From Sistotremastrum niveocremeum HHB9708 (taxonomy: Eukaryota; Basidiomycota; Agaricomycetes; Sistotremastrales; Sistotremastraceae), in contig KV419406.1 in NCBI GenBank assembly GCA_001630475.1, positions 484,991-548,990 of the forward strand: a DNA stretch of 64,000 bases. Direction: 5' to 3'. A program made the translations under genes and the position numbers. Shown here in pieces: positions 24,549-35,003 of this stretch. Position 1 is the first letter of the stretch; every line of letters begins with the position of its first letter. The notes beneath the pieces are model-generated. The model was given only the letters and a program-made list of their open reading frames with translations. It did no database searches and was not told the origin of the DNA.

Positions 24549-25117
24549 ATGCCTGTATGCTTGCGAAACAGCGAGGACTTTGAGGGCCATGTGTCGGCCA
24601 AGGTAGACCTGGTTTATGAGTCTAGTGAGTCTCAAATTCGTGCAATAGAGGCTAACAATGCGCTTATCCAAGTAACCTCACCTTTTTCTCAGCGCTCATC
24701 TGCTTTTTCGTTGCGTTTGCAATGATTATCCTTGGAATCGGCATCTGTTGCCGTCACCGTCCTTGGGTATCACTCCCGTCGAATGACCTGTGCCAGAGTC
24801 GGCGTCGTCGATTCGTCATCCAATCCCACAACCTCCTACTCACTCCTCAAGGTCATCCACTTCCGTCCGATGCTCTGATGACCGAGAATACTTTTTTCGT
24901 GAACCAGAGCCATAACGGAACAACAGAGGAGATTGCACGAGCTCCCCCGACGGCATTAGTGTCGTCGCCACAGCCTCACCATCATAGTAATTATCCTATC
25001 ATTTTTGCGCCTACAAAGGAGCCCCAAATCTGTGTACGACAAGTTTCGATGTTACGAGCGGTTTCGATTGGTTCGGGGGTGGTAGCCTCCTATGGGGCTA
25101 TATCTGCTGCATTATGA
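24549..25117 (+). CDS. Single-pass membrane protein, phase-1-intron family, no LPxY pair
   Basis: Two exons: 24549-24624 (76 nt, phase 1) and 24693-25117; product 166 residues. The 68-nt intron (GTGAGT donor, CTCAG acceptor) again precedes the helix: LICFFVAFAMIILGIGICC, followed by RHR. The tail has an Arg cluster (QSRRRRF), a Pro/His-rich region and no LPxY motif. The C-terminus is hydrophobic-neutral and may be mis-modelled, since a further intron would change it. Placed in the family by phase, intron position and topology only. Confidence 0.45.
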
Positions 25118-26062
25118 TGCGATTAGCCTCTGATATCGAGTTTTTGACGTGCAAAACTATTACCTGCACTTTCGAGAACATGGCCTGGCTCCGAGCGTAC
25201 GGACTCATGTCTTTTTCTTCCCTGTGTAATACTGCTGTTTGATACAACAAAGGTTCGTATGAGTGGCTCTGGTACAGCACCGACACCCTTACCTAGTCTG
25301 CCAGCATAAAGTATGAGGTCCGCATAAGCGTGCCGATCCTTGCATGAGTTAAGAAGGGAGTGTGGGCGACGGACTCGGAGGGGTTAAAATTGAAAGAGCT
25401 GCAACGACACGTAGAACATTGTGGGTGTGGCTGAGATCAAGTGATGCTACTGGTCTCCCCAGGGTGCGACTCTGATCTAGTGAGCGTACCATCGCTCGGC
25501 TAAGAAGAACATCCGTGCTACTCGGAGCTACACGTCACAGAAATTAGTAAGTTGTAGGATCTGCGAAAAAGGTTTTAATTAAGTAGTACGCAAAGATACA
25601 GAGTGCTTGAATCATCAAATTTTCTTCCTTCTTCCAGTCTTGACCAATGTCACCAGTGGCGTCTGGGGTAAGGGCTAGGGATGGGCTGGAAAGCGTAAGA
25701 AAATCAAAGTCAACGATTTTAAACACGCATATGACTCTATGAGATTGACAGTATCAGTAGTATTATTTCACGCATATCGGAGTAGAAATGTGAGCTCAAC
25801 CTGGTACTGTCCGGAAAAATTTTGAGGGCTTGAACGGGCCGCTGACCGATAACGCCGTCGGCTTACGTACACACGCTGCGGTCCCGCCGCGAGTTTCAGC
25901 ATCAGCACAAGTATAACCAGGACTCACCATTTATATCTTATCCTCAATACCTTTGGACTACTGTCGATCTAAAGTTGCAAGTGCGTCTTATTTTTACCCC
26001 CCCATACGCCATACTGACAAGCTCTCAGGCATTTAATTGGAGTGTTCGTCTTCGTCGTTCTT

Positions 26063-27321
26063 ATGTTGCAGTCACCCTCCCCCTCAAACGTATCTCGTGA
26101 CGGCTCTCCCATATCTCGCGAACACACTCACTCCTTAGTAACTCCAGCTCTCCACGTCAATACTGCGGCCAGGCCTGATGGTTTAGTCTCGGCTTATCCT
26201 CCCAATGCGCCTGCACCGAGCAGCACCGTGAGACGCGCTGCCGAGGAACAACTTGATATCCTGATCAATCTTGTACTATCTGACGACGCCGACGATGCGA
26301 TGGTACCTGATGCGCAACACCGTGTGCGTGAAAATGATGAGGGCCTCCGAAACGCAGATGGTCAACTCGACTTGGGAAAAATCAAAGCGTTCTTCGAAAG
26401 TAGGACGCACACCGGGCCCCGAGGACATAACCATCGAGATGTTCCGACATTGGGACTTCAGCCCTCACTAGTGCATGATGAGGTGCTGTTGCGGAGCTTC
26501 GTGTTCAATAAATTCGGGCTGACATTGACCGCAGAGTCCCGAGGATGATGATCTCCTTCCCAATTTTCGTCCTATCACACCCCAGCTACTTGGTGTGCTT
26601 CCACCCGTTGCTCCTGAACTTGTGTCGCCCCTGGCATTGGACGACAGTCCATCGGTTTCTCCCCGTGCCCAGCCAAGTGGGCCGTCATACTTGTTGGAGG
26701 ACGTCTTTTCTTCCCAGCGGGCAACCTTGGGAGCTTCCCCAGTCCCCGAACTCAGCTATGGATCTACGGCAACTACAACAGAGCCAACGACGCTGCATAC
26801 TCAAAGCTTGGACGGTTCGGCCAGTACTTCACTCACTGCTGATCCGATACCTCCGGTAAGTGGTTCTTTCAACCATAAACCATGTCTTCCTACCTGATTC
26901 CTAGATCAATTCAAGAAATGATGGAGAAAATCTTGCAGACACCCTCACTCACGCTTTGACTATTGCCAATGAAGAATTGTCCTCACTTCGTTCGCAGGTT
27001 CAGGGCTTACGGACGGCGCTCGGCCATGTCGGACCTCTCCCCTCCGATAATTCTCTGACACAGGACTTGACTACCAGAGGTCCGGAGCTCCCAGGAACTC
27101 TTGATGCTCAAGAACGGCCTGCGCCGGACTTAGGAAGTTCAGCAGATGTTGACGGAAATGTTTCACGGAATGTTTTCCGATTCGTCCGCAACATCGATGC
27201 ACTTGTGTGGAGAAGAAATCGATCCGAAGAAGAGATATTCTCAGAGACTAATGTTACCGCTCTCATGGACCGATTGGAGCTATGGGAGCAAGCTGTTCGA
27301 ACCAAAAGCCGAAGGTCTTGA
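26063..27321 (+). CDS. Hypothetical Ser/Pro-rich protein with C-terminal helical region
   Basis: Start at the ATG 26063 (MLQSPSPSNVSRD). Exon 1 reads through a disordered Ser/Pro/Ala segment and an acidic, helix-prone stretch. I place an intron at 26483-26534 (52 nt, weak GTGCTG donor, in-frame phase 0), then a Pro/Ser/Leu-rich exon, an intron near 26855-26905 (GTAAGT), and a last exon with a coiled-coil-like segment (LSSLRSQVQGLRTAL) and a charged C-terminus ending at 27321. The frame stays open upstream of the ATG across a hydrophobic stretch (HLIGVFVFVVLML) with an acceptor-like CTCAG in front, so an upstream exon could make this a membrane protein, but I find no ATG for it. No family recognised. 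Confidence 0.45.
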
Positions 27322-27451
27322 ATGAAATAGGGAAGTCGGCATTCCCCATCCCACCAAATGTACTGTCTATATACGGAGATCCTGGAATTTACACTCTGAA
27401 ACTCTCTGTAGTCTCTATGCATGCTTTTCGCCATTCTATTCGTATCAGCTC

Positions 27452-28765
27452 TCAAAATTTCAGGATGGCAAATATCTCGAACCATTCTCTCAAAACTTTG
27501 ACATTCTCTATCACGTCATCGGAGAGAAATGCACCCAGGCCCATGAGTGGATCATCGTGATCTGACTGGTATGGATCACAAATTTAGAACGGATAGCAGG
27601 AAGGAGAGAAATCACATACATCGCCCGTCCCCGTAGAAATATCCATTGCAGCAATCTCCAACGCAGTAGCGATCTCTCGAGCACTGAATGCGGCGCTGTC
27701 CCAGCCACCTCGAATTAGCTTTATGTTATCCCTAATCTCACAGTTTATGAAAGAGGTTATGTTAACGAGAAGCCGCTGAATCTTGCTGTGGCACCCTGTT
27801 TGCACAGATATTGATAAGCAATGAGCTTAGCGACATGAAGTCGAATCACTGACGATCTGTTGTCCACGACTTAACAAGCTTCCCGAACTATGAAGAGTCG
27901 AACTGTCAGCGTAGGTTCGTCGGTGGAGCTGAGGGGGCCATTTTACCTTATTGTGCTGACCAGTCTCGATTGATTGATTAATTGAAAGCCACTGGGAATC
28001 GTCAGTATTACCAATGACAACTCGACCTGGACCGTCATATACCTTCCTGAATACGCTGTATATTGTACAGTAAGCTTAGCGTATAATAACATTTTGAGAC
28101 AATACGTGCTTACCCCGAGATTTTGCATTCCAGAACTGAGATATTTTCTTTCCTGGCCTGAGGTAAGTTCTCGTAACTTTTCCATTGAGCTCGTGTCGAG
28201 GTTCCGATGGGGCTCAGAGTAAGAGAAATGCGCTCCCCAAAGAATCTCATATCCAGTGAGATTTCTTCCAGCATCATGGAGGTCTGACATAGTTCGGCAT
28301 GCATGGAGTTGATGTCCTGGAGTAACGGGATATGTGCATGTCGCAGCATACTATTGAAGGCGTTTTATTGCTCACATTAAGCATGTCTTTCACCAGAACC
28401 TCCGAATCCCTCGCAGAGTTCCTCGTAAACGAGGTCCATTTCTGCTCAATAGCTGACAAAACAATGAGAAAATAGAATACAACATGCTTGAAATATTTAG
28501 ACCTGTCAGTCTCTCTAGGTTACTGGTAGCTAGCTTGGAACTATTTTGGAAATGTTGTCGATAATGCTGAAGATGTCGGTCAGTCGCCCAGTTTCAATGC
28601 GATATCCCGGATCCTTACCATCATTGCTTCTGTGCATTTTTGTGAAAGATCACCTGGAACCACTCGATCCGACCACTCAGCAATAGGGTGAAAGATTTGG
28701 AAAGCGGCCACTACAGCGCCCGAGGCATTCTGAACACCAGATGTGGATGTAGGGGGGCAGGACAT
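27452..28765 (-). CDS. Helical protein of the 64-nt-exon family, copy B1 (no membrane hairpin)
   Basis: Eight exons by hand splicing, about 300 residues. Exon 1 28765-28619 (49 codons, ends phase 0), exon 2 28566-28503 (64 nt, ends phase 1), exon 3 ending phase 0, then a long helical exon containing MRFFGERIS, and exons with VFRKVYDGPGRVVIG, FGKLVKSW, KIQRLLVNITSFINCEIR and GWDSAAFSAREIATAL, ending in EWFEIFAILKF and TGA at 27452-27454. Composition is amphipathic helix throughout; no hydrophobic segment long enough for a membrane helix. It aligns along its whole length with the gene at 29665-30920 and shares exon 1-4 borders with the three plus-strand genes at 33.5-41.6 kb. The donor after exon 2 (GTCTAA) is unusual. 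Function unknown. Confidence 0.6.
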
Positions 28766-29664
28766 GTTACAAGAGCCGCAAAAATCGATTCAGCTCTCTA
28801 GATGAGGCGAGGTTCGTTATCCGCAGGATCTCCGTAATTATCCTGAAGAGCGAATGATTAAAGCCACAGAAGCGGTGATCTTCGATTGGCCCTGCAAAGT
28901 ATGTGGTCTGTCAGAAAAGGCAGGTTGGCGCCGACTTCTTTCCACTCGGTATCTCGCTTTATACTCGTCGAAGATCACTAACACGAAGCATCATGCAGTA
29001 GTATGATCCGTCAGTTACATTCAGGAGAAGCAGAAGGGAGGACTTACGTGAATTCGACGACGATGCGAAGAAATGAATCAAAGGTACCATTCCGTTTCAC
29101 TATCAATTCATGTTCGAGAGCCCGTCCCATGAAGTTCGAGGTCATGGGCGCGACATTGCCCTGCCAACGATTCTTGAACTAGCAGCGAATTTCATGAGTC
29201 CCCGGCGTTGGGTACTAGTAATACTAGTAAAGCTCACAGCAACTCGCGCCCTGCTTCTCTCCTGCCTCATGATTCATCGTCGGATCCATCCCTGTTCTTC
29301 CGAACTTCACCCTTGATTAAATGCAAGGGTTAGCCACAGCCCTCTAGGGTTGAGCATGAGTTCGAAATCGAGCAGACACGGCGGAACTGATCAGCGGCAT
29401 CTGCCGTAGAAGGTCCTTCTCATTCGTACCATCTGGCTGAAGCTCTGGCATGATGGCTTTCTGAGAATTCTCATTCGAACGTCCGTTCCACTACTTCTTC
29501 GGTATAGGAGTCTTGTATATATATGCAGCTTTTAACGCTGTAGGAATCAATACGATTACCAATAATCAAGGGTGTATACATATACTGTACTTAGTATCGA
29601 TGAAGCCCCAACATCTGACTACTAAGAAGCTCGATCTTTACTAACAAATTTGTGTTACCAGTAA
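28766..29664. other. Spacer between the two minus-strand paralogues
   Basis: About 0.9 kb; promoter side of copy B1 and 3' side of copy B2. A plus open frame at 29110-29316 has no support. AT-rich tract with TATATATA near 29516-29523. Confidence 0.35.
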
Positions 29665-30920
29665 TCAACCGCGAAAGTCAGCCCGTTGTGTTACACCTCC
29701 CGAGGCCTGGAGCTCCGAAAGCCACGAATTAATTGTGTGGAAATCTTCATTGACACCATCCGGAATTGAGATGAGACTTAGTGAAGTCTCGTAGCGCTCC
29801 TATGGAGGCAAATGCCAAATTGTGAGATCGACGCTACGTTCAAGGCTGTTAACCTACAGCATCTGAAAGGCCCTCGATTTCGATCAGTGCTACGTCCAGA
29901 CAGTTCCAAATGGATCGCATGCTGAAAGCCGCGGTGTCAAAACCTTTTCTAATGGTATTCATTTCTTCTATAACAACACGATTCACTAGGCAGACTATAC
30001 GAGAAAGGAGGTGTCGAATCTTCTTTTGGCGCCCTTTTGAGCTTCAGCGGTTATATATTTCAGTACTGAGTGAAAGACACTTACGTCCCGAGAGCAGTTG
30101 TTGTATCAGCTGCATTGATGTCAGAGGTCATCAAAACTTCGCAAAGCGCTCTCACCGAATGTGGATTTTGAAACCCTCGCTCCTGAAAACGATCAGCCGG
30201 CCAGAATGTGGAAAGTACTTAAATCCGTACCTCAACAAGCAGCCTTTACAAGCGCTGGTCAGTAAATCGGACGTCGTCTGACATCGAAAAATGCCTGCCT
30301 TGTGACATCTTGAACGAGATTGTTCAACAGCGCGGGCATATCAGAAAGCACGACATTTTCGTCTGCAGTGCGAGAATCACAAGAGAAATCTGCTTTGATC
30401 CTTTCTCCAAACGTCGTAATTCTGGCACGCAAGTTTTCACTTGTAGCGGCCGAGGATGAGAGAAACTGATGTGTTTGAGTACATCCCTGATAGCGATTAC
30501 TGATTAGCTTGAATTGTGTGTATAAGAATGAATGCTTACACTTATCATATTCTGTAATATAATGCGTGCATCCGCACAGCTCGAAGCGTCCTCCAAAAGG
30601 ACATTGAAGTTCGTCTCGATTTCTACACGATTTAAGTCGTCGCAAGGCTTAATTGTAGAACTAGCACGGACCCGATAAAGTGCTTGTGAAAACCTGCGCC
30701 GCGGCAGTCGTCTTCGTTGACCAAGCTTCGAGATCCTACAAACGGCAACGTGAGTTCCTACGCATGTATATCCCATGGATGCTCTCACCTTAGTGAGCGA
30801 CTCGTATTCACTCTTAAGAGCGACAGACCCGTCGATGATTTCTTTGTAAGCTCCTAACACCTTTAAAAGGGCCGTGGCAGGCCCGTGAACGATAGTTGGT
30901 CCTCGTGACTCGTTCTCCAT
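29665..30920 (-). CDS. Helical protein of the 64-nt-exon family, copy B2 (no membrane hairpin)
   Basis: Start at ATG 30920 (MENESRGPTIVHG). Exon 1 30920-30789 (44 codons, phase 0), exon 2 30735-30672 (64 nt, phase 1), exon 3 with NFNVLLEDASSCADARII ending phase 0, then an exon with ITTFGERIKADFS. Later exons include KIRHLLSRIVCLVN, IRKGFDTAAFSMRSIWNCL and a last exon ERYETSLSLISIPDGVNED to TGA at 29665-29667. The segment between about 30260 and 30060 is hard to splice: the frame hits a stop after RRRPIY unless a further intron is used, and one later acceptor is weak, so this copy may be damaged. Matches copy B1 position by position (KI-x-x-LL, IR-x-G-x-D-x-AAFS-x-R-x-I). Function unknown. Confidence 0.5.
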
Positions 30921-31571
30921 CCGATAACGACTCAAACAAGTCCGAAGGGAGGACCGACGTTTGGAAACACTGGGGCGTGAGTTGGCACAGCCCTACACGT
31001 GTTTCCGAGAACTTGCAAATGTCCTTTATACTGGTAGTGCTTCAACGAGTCCTCATGCCCGCAGATCAGACAAAGCATCGCAACTGTGATTCATTCCCGG
31101 CTCCCTGAATGAAAGCTTCACGCTCAATTCGAATCAATTGCAAGATGACCAAGTGAACGTTGGTACCTGGTGCAATGGGTCGTACGGTAAAGTAGATAAC
31201 TGCCCTGCCCTCAGCGAGGCATTGCCAGTGCGGCCAGGCGTGTGCAGCTGCTCCTAGTCTTCTTCCATTGACAAAGAAAACAACAGCCCTAGTGCAATCG
31301 CATTGATGAAATCCAAACAATCAGCGCGCAACAAAGGATTCTGATGAGCTCGAAAACAACGAAGGCGAACCAAAGAATGTGGGTTCTGAAATCGCCGACA
31401 CGTCGACCCCTGCGCGCTCCTTCCGTCAGGCTATGCTAGTAACCCACCACGGGCCCTACGTCCACTATCTTGTTGCTCAACATTCCGATACCGAATTAAC
31501 GATGCTCCCTCGGTTGTGGTCTTTTCAACTTGAGAATCGTACGATGACACTCGAGTCTTTGCTGGATTCCA

Positions 31572-31579
31572 GGAACATC
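31572..31579 (+). repeat. Target-site duplication, left copy
   Basis: GGAACATC directly before the left inverted end; identical to 32919-32926. Confidence 0.75.
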
Positions 31580-31596
31580 CAAGGGGTTTCCGAACC
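31580..31596 (+). repeat. Terminal inverted repeat, left
   Basis: CAAGGGGTTTCCGAACC; pairs with the reverse complement of 32902-32918 with two mismatches. Confidence 0.8.
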
Positions 31597-31612
31597 CGCA
31601 TCCGAGGACCGA

Positions 31613-31674
31613 GGGTTCCCGTACGCGGAGCGGGTACCCCGCTGAGACCCACCCCCCCTTTAACCCCGGTATAT
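31613..31674 (+). repeat. Subterminal direct repeat, left copy
   Basis: GC-rich block starting GGGTTCCCGTACGCGGAGC and ending near CCCCGGTATATCCG; about 70-75% alike to 32834-32893 in the same orientation. Confidence 0.6.
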
Positions 31675-31908
31675 CCGATGCCGCGCTCAAGCCGAGGTAT
31701 GCCGAAGATTTGCCGAATGCCGAGGAAGATGCCGAGCGCTCACGCCATGCCTACCGCGAGGAGAGAGGCAAGGACAGAGGCGCTTTGCCCGTCGAAGTCA
31801 TTGGCTATTATGGTAAGTTCATCTCAATATCATTCGCATGCCATACAAAATGCTCATGAATCTAATAGAAGAGGCCTGTCGTCTTCGTCTTTGAGTCTGC
31901 GAGTCCTG

Positions 31909-32570
31909 TTACCAGTTTTTCTTCGCTCTTTTGGCGGGTCGCACATTCGGGTCATCACAGGTATCACAATACCAGGACTCTGATGATGAGAACACACCCA
32001 TGCAGTTGATGTGGAACTGGAGAGGTTGTAGCAGCAATCAGAGAGAATGGAAAATCGGCACCGACGTACGTATCGGGTCTCACAACTTTTCGACTGGCAT
32101 CTGATCACATTTTCACCAGCGCGACTTTCTTCTTCCGTCACAGTCTTTTGACAGGCACACACGTTGAAGAGATCTCGATATCGAGCCGTGGATGTACGAG
32201 TATCTCGCTTCGGCTGAGTCGCAATCGGTTCATTAGAAGTCGAAGGAAGTGCTACAATGTCAACAGGTGAGTCAATCTGTTTGTATCCAGCCACCGTTCC
32301 ACGTACCGATTTCATTATCATCTATTGTTGCAGGCCCTTCTGCACCGCCCGTGGCTTGCTGCGTAGGAGATACTTCTTGATCTCCATCTACTGCCTCGTC
32401 AAGTGTCCCTGTCTCCATCTCTGCCTCGTCTTCGAGATCCATCTCATCCTTGCGCTCCCCACTTTCCGCATCGACTGCGCCATGATCGAGTTCGCTATCG
32501 CTCACTTCGGAGCCTTGATAGGTGCACCGCACAACGGGCATTTTCCATCATCAGTAAGAGTGTGTGTCAT
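31909..32570 (-). CDS. Transposon-borne PHD-finger protein
   Basis: Four exons on the minus strand: 32570-32506, 32461-32307, 32251-32070, 32016-31909; 169 residues, total divisible by three, introns 44, 55 and 53 nt. Exon 1 carries CPLCGAPI, a possible zinc ribbon half. Exon 2 is strongly acidic (MDLEDEAEMETG). Exons 3 and 4 make a complete C4-H-C3 zinc finger: CAC, RCQSKSC, then across the splice YFHINC, then WYCDTC, followed by a basic tail (RPAKRAKKNW). The intron splits the finger just before the zinc-binding His. Similar short PHD-like proteins, often in many copies, are known in Agaricomycete genomes. If translation starts instead at ATG 32541 the product is 174 residues with one intron fewer. 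Role in the element's mobility is unknown. Confidence 0.7.
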
Positions 32571-32833
32571 TTCTTCTGGTTCACTCTGTCCCAACTGACA
32601 TCAGGACTGATTACCGCCACTAGGTTTCGCGTTGACTCACGTTCGAGGCCATGTTCAGGGAGAAGAAGACCGCCCAATACTAGTATGGCAAGAGCGAGTC
32701 GAGGCAACCACCAAAAACTACACGGCGTGGCCGAACGCGCTGGAAACGAGTTTCTTAAGGTATCTATGGTCATGTTATATCATATACGAGCTCCTAGATA
32801 CATCAATATATAAAAATATGACCTGATTTAGAG

Positions 32834-32893
32834 GGGTACCCGTACGCGGAGCCGACCCCTCAGCGGACCCCCACCCCCTGACCCCTGTATCCG
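32834..32893 (+). repeat. Subterminal direct repeat, right copy
   Basis: Starts GGGTACCCGTACGCGGAGC, ends near CCCCTGTATCCG. Direct orientation although the element's ends are inverted. Confidence 0.6.
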
Positions 32894-32901
32894 GAGTTAA
32901 C

Positions 32902-32918
32902 GGTCCGCAAACCCCTTG
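32902..32918 (-). repeat. Terminal inverted repeat, right
   Basis: On the minus strand CAAGGGGTTTGCGGACC; differs from the left end at two positions. Confidence 0.8.
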
Positions 32919-32926
32919 GGAACATC
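32919..32926 (+). repeat. Target-site duplication, right copy
   Basis: GGAACATC directly after the right inverted end; identical to 31572-31579. Confidence 0.75.
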
Positions 32927-33468
32927 ATATATGAAACTATGTTGTCGAGCCACGAAGGGCAGTCAGTGTTGCCATAGCCTGGACGGTGTCAAATGAATGA
33001 ATTTGACATGTTGGGGTGATGTAATATATGAATGAAAAAGCCGGCGTCTGGCGTGGTGGACGCGGGGCGGACCATGTCACCGAGGTTGAGGGCATACCAC
33101 GGGTCAGTCAACATTCAATTTTTCTTTTCTTTTTGATCATATCTGAAGCTAAATCTTATAGACCGAGGGGCTACGGATCGAGCCACGCGGCGCACTGGTC
33201 ATTCTTTCCCCAACTCGGGATCGCCATCGTCACGCGTCTGTGTCCAGCGCTGGTCTTATATTGACATGTCGCCATCTTGTCAGAATTGTCTGAGGTTGCA
33301 CCATGTTATCATCGCCGCTGAACGATGGCTCCAACCTCAGCGTTAATGCTGGAATCCATGGCATTCGCTGACTCGAAGGTACCCTGTCAAAAAACACTCA
33401 AAAGCGACAAAATGGCCACCAAAGTCTTCTAACCCTCATTCGTACTTTCCAAGTTCCTCAGCACTAAC

Positions 33469-35003
33469 ATGCTTTCATTTGGACAACCTCAATTCTCAGT
33501 CACTCCGGAGGCATCTCCCGAAGACAAGATCCTGGACTCGATGGCCGTGCCAGAATCACAGGCGACCTTGAACGAGGCTTTGTCGGGTGCTGCTAAACAA
33601 GTGTCTCTATGTCATGACTACTTCGCGGCAGCACAGGGACATCTCGAATCTCTCCCTTCAGCGCCTTCTAAGAGACTGGACGAGTTTTCACCTCTACATA
33701 AGGCAAGTTCGTCGCCTTCGCTCCTTTTCGACTGCAACTAATCAGGAAGACCGAATCAATAGAAGTTCCAAGAGATCAGCAAAAGCGCCAAAACATGTGC
33801 TGGTGATCTTGCTGGCGGATTCAAATGTCAGTATTTCGTGTTGTCTTTGTTGCGTTCGTCAGTCTAATCAAATCATTCATGCCACTACTAGTCATCTCTA
33901 CCATTGTTCCTGTCCTCAATTCGGGAGAAATGAACGGGAAGCACGTCACCCCAACCCAGCTCACCAGCTTGTTCGATGCCCGTCTCAAAGTTAGCATACT
34001 CGTTTCTGGCACCCCTTATTTCACTGATAATGATACAGCTTGCCGACCGTCGCAGAAGTGAATCTGAAGCAGTTAAAACACAATATGAAGAATTGCTTGT
34101 CGCTATGCCGCTTTTCTATGAAAAAATTGGACTCGACAACGTACAAACCCAAAGAGACCTCCTTGATCAACTACAGTCTGCGAAGAAACAACTTTCAGAG
34201 GTTAGAATCAGTATCACAGCGTAAGCAGCGGGCCGACTATATGAAAACGATACTCATTTTATTGTTCCTGTAGATTGTGTGGAGCTGTGAGTAGTCCTTC
34301 CAACGCTTGAATATGAACTGAGGTAGAATAGGCTTTCGGAGCTTCGGCCGTCATCGGAGCGTGTGTGCCTCTTATATTTCTCAACCCCATCCTGATGAAC
34401 GTCGCAACGGGGGTATGTGATTATCGTTCAGGACCGATACACAATTCACACACTACTTTAGATTGTGGGAACTGTTTTCTCGACCTTATGCTACCGCGTG
34501 ATTCCGAATCTGAAGGGTAATGCTTTATCTTTACCATAGTTCTCCTGCCTAATCGACGCCGCAGAGAAAATCATCTCTCTTAAGAAAGTTCGAGAAGAAG
34601 AAAGGAAAATTAAGCGCAGAATAGAAAATCTAAGCAAAAACCCTATCTACAAGCCATGGGCTTGTCTTACCGACCTTTCCGATGGATTCAACTTTGTGAA
34701 CAGCCTATACTGCCCTTACATTGAACAACTCGAAGCTCTCAGAGTTTGGATCAAGGATAATTATGTGCGTGTCACTTCGTCGTGTCATCACTCCAAAATA
34801 TTTGATCATAACGTCTATACAAAGGGTGCCGATGAAGCGAGTAGAACTGCTGCTGTGAGTCTTGCTTTTTTGGAAAATGAGTATTCTGACGAATAACACC
34901 AAAGGCTTCTCCAGCAATTCTGGACAGATACCGGAAAGACAAAACCTGTCCACTTAGTGATTTTCTGATCAAACCATTGGAAAATTATGCGCGTGGGATT
35001 TGA
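33469..35003 (+). CDS. Helical protein of the 64-nt-exon family, copy C1, with hydrophobic hairpin
   Basis: About 355 residues. Exon 1 33469-33702 (78 codons, phase 0; GC donor GCAAGT), exon 2 33763-33826 (64 nt, phase 1), then FISTIVPVLNSGEMNGKHV and a helical exon with EELLVAMPLFYEKIG. Next come several small exons that together form a hydrophobic hairpin: ALCGAAFGASAVIGACVPLI, FLNPILMNVATG and IVGTVFSTLCYRV. Then a strongly basic helix (KKVREEERKIKRRIENL), a helical exon ending in RVWIKDNY, and a short C-terminal exon CPLSDFLIKPLENYARGI. Helix bundle plus one central membrane hairpin resembles in layout the alpha-helical pore-forming proteins, but this is inference from topology; no sequence family is recognised. 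No signal peptide. Starts at the first ATG of the open exon. Confidence 0.65.

Larger units (their letters stand above)
31580..32918. mobile_element. 1.34 kb DNA transposon with 17-bp inverted ends, 8-bp target duplication and PHD-finger gene
   Basis: Ends are CAAGGGGTTTCCGAACC at 31580-31596 and its inverted copy at 32902-32918 (15 of 17 identical). Both flanks carry GGAACATC (31572-31579 and 32919-32926), an 8-bp target-site duplication. Inside each end lies a direct repeat of about 60 bp (31613-31674 and 32834-32893) beginning GGGT-x-CCCGTACGCGGAGC. No transposase is present; the only gene is a minus-strand PHD-finger protein. An 8-bp duplication is known for hAT, P and KDZ superfamilies; which one this is cannot be settled without a relative. 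Intact ends and duplication suggest a fairly recent insertion. Confidence 0.8.
31353..32977 (+). pseudogene. Open frame interrupted by the transposon (possible last exon of a lost or broken gene)
   Basis: The frame on the left flank (KDSDELENNEGE, then YVHYLVAQHSDTELT, then SLLDSRN) continues in register on the right flank (YETMLSSHEGQSVLP, stop at 32975-32977) if the element and one copy of its target duplication are ignored. An acceptor-like ATCAG precedes it at 31318-31322. I cannot find the upstream exons, so whether this was a real gene is open. Confidence 0.25.
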
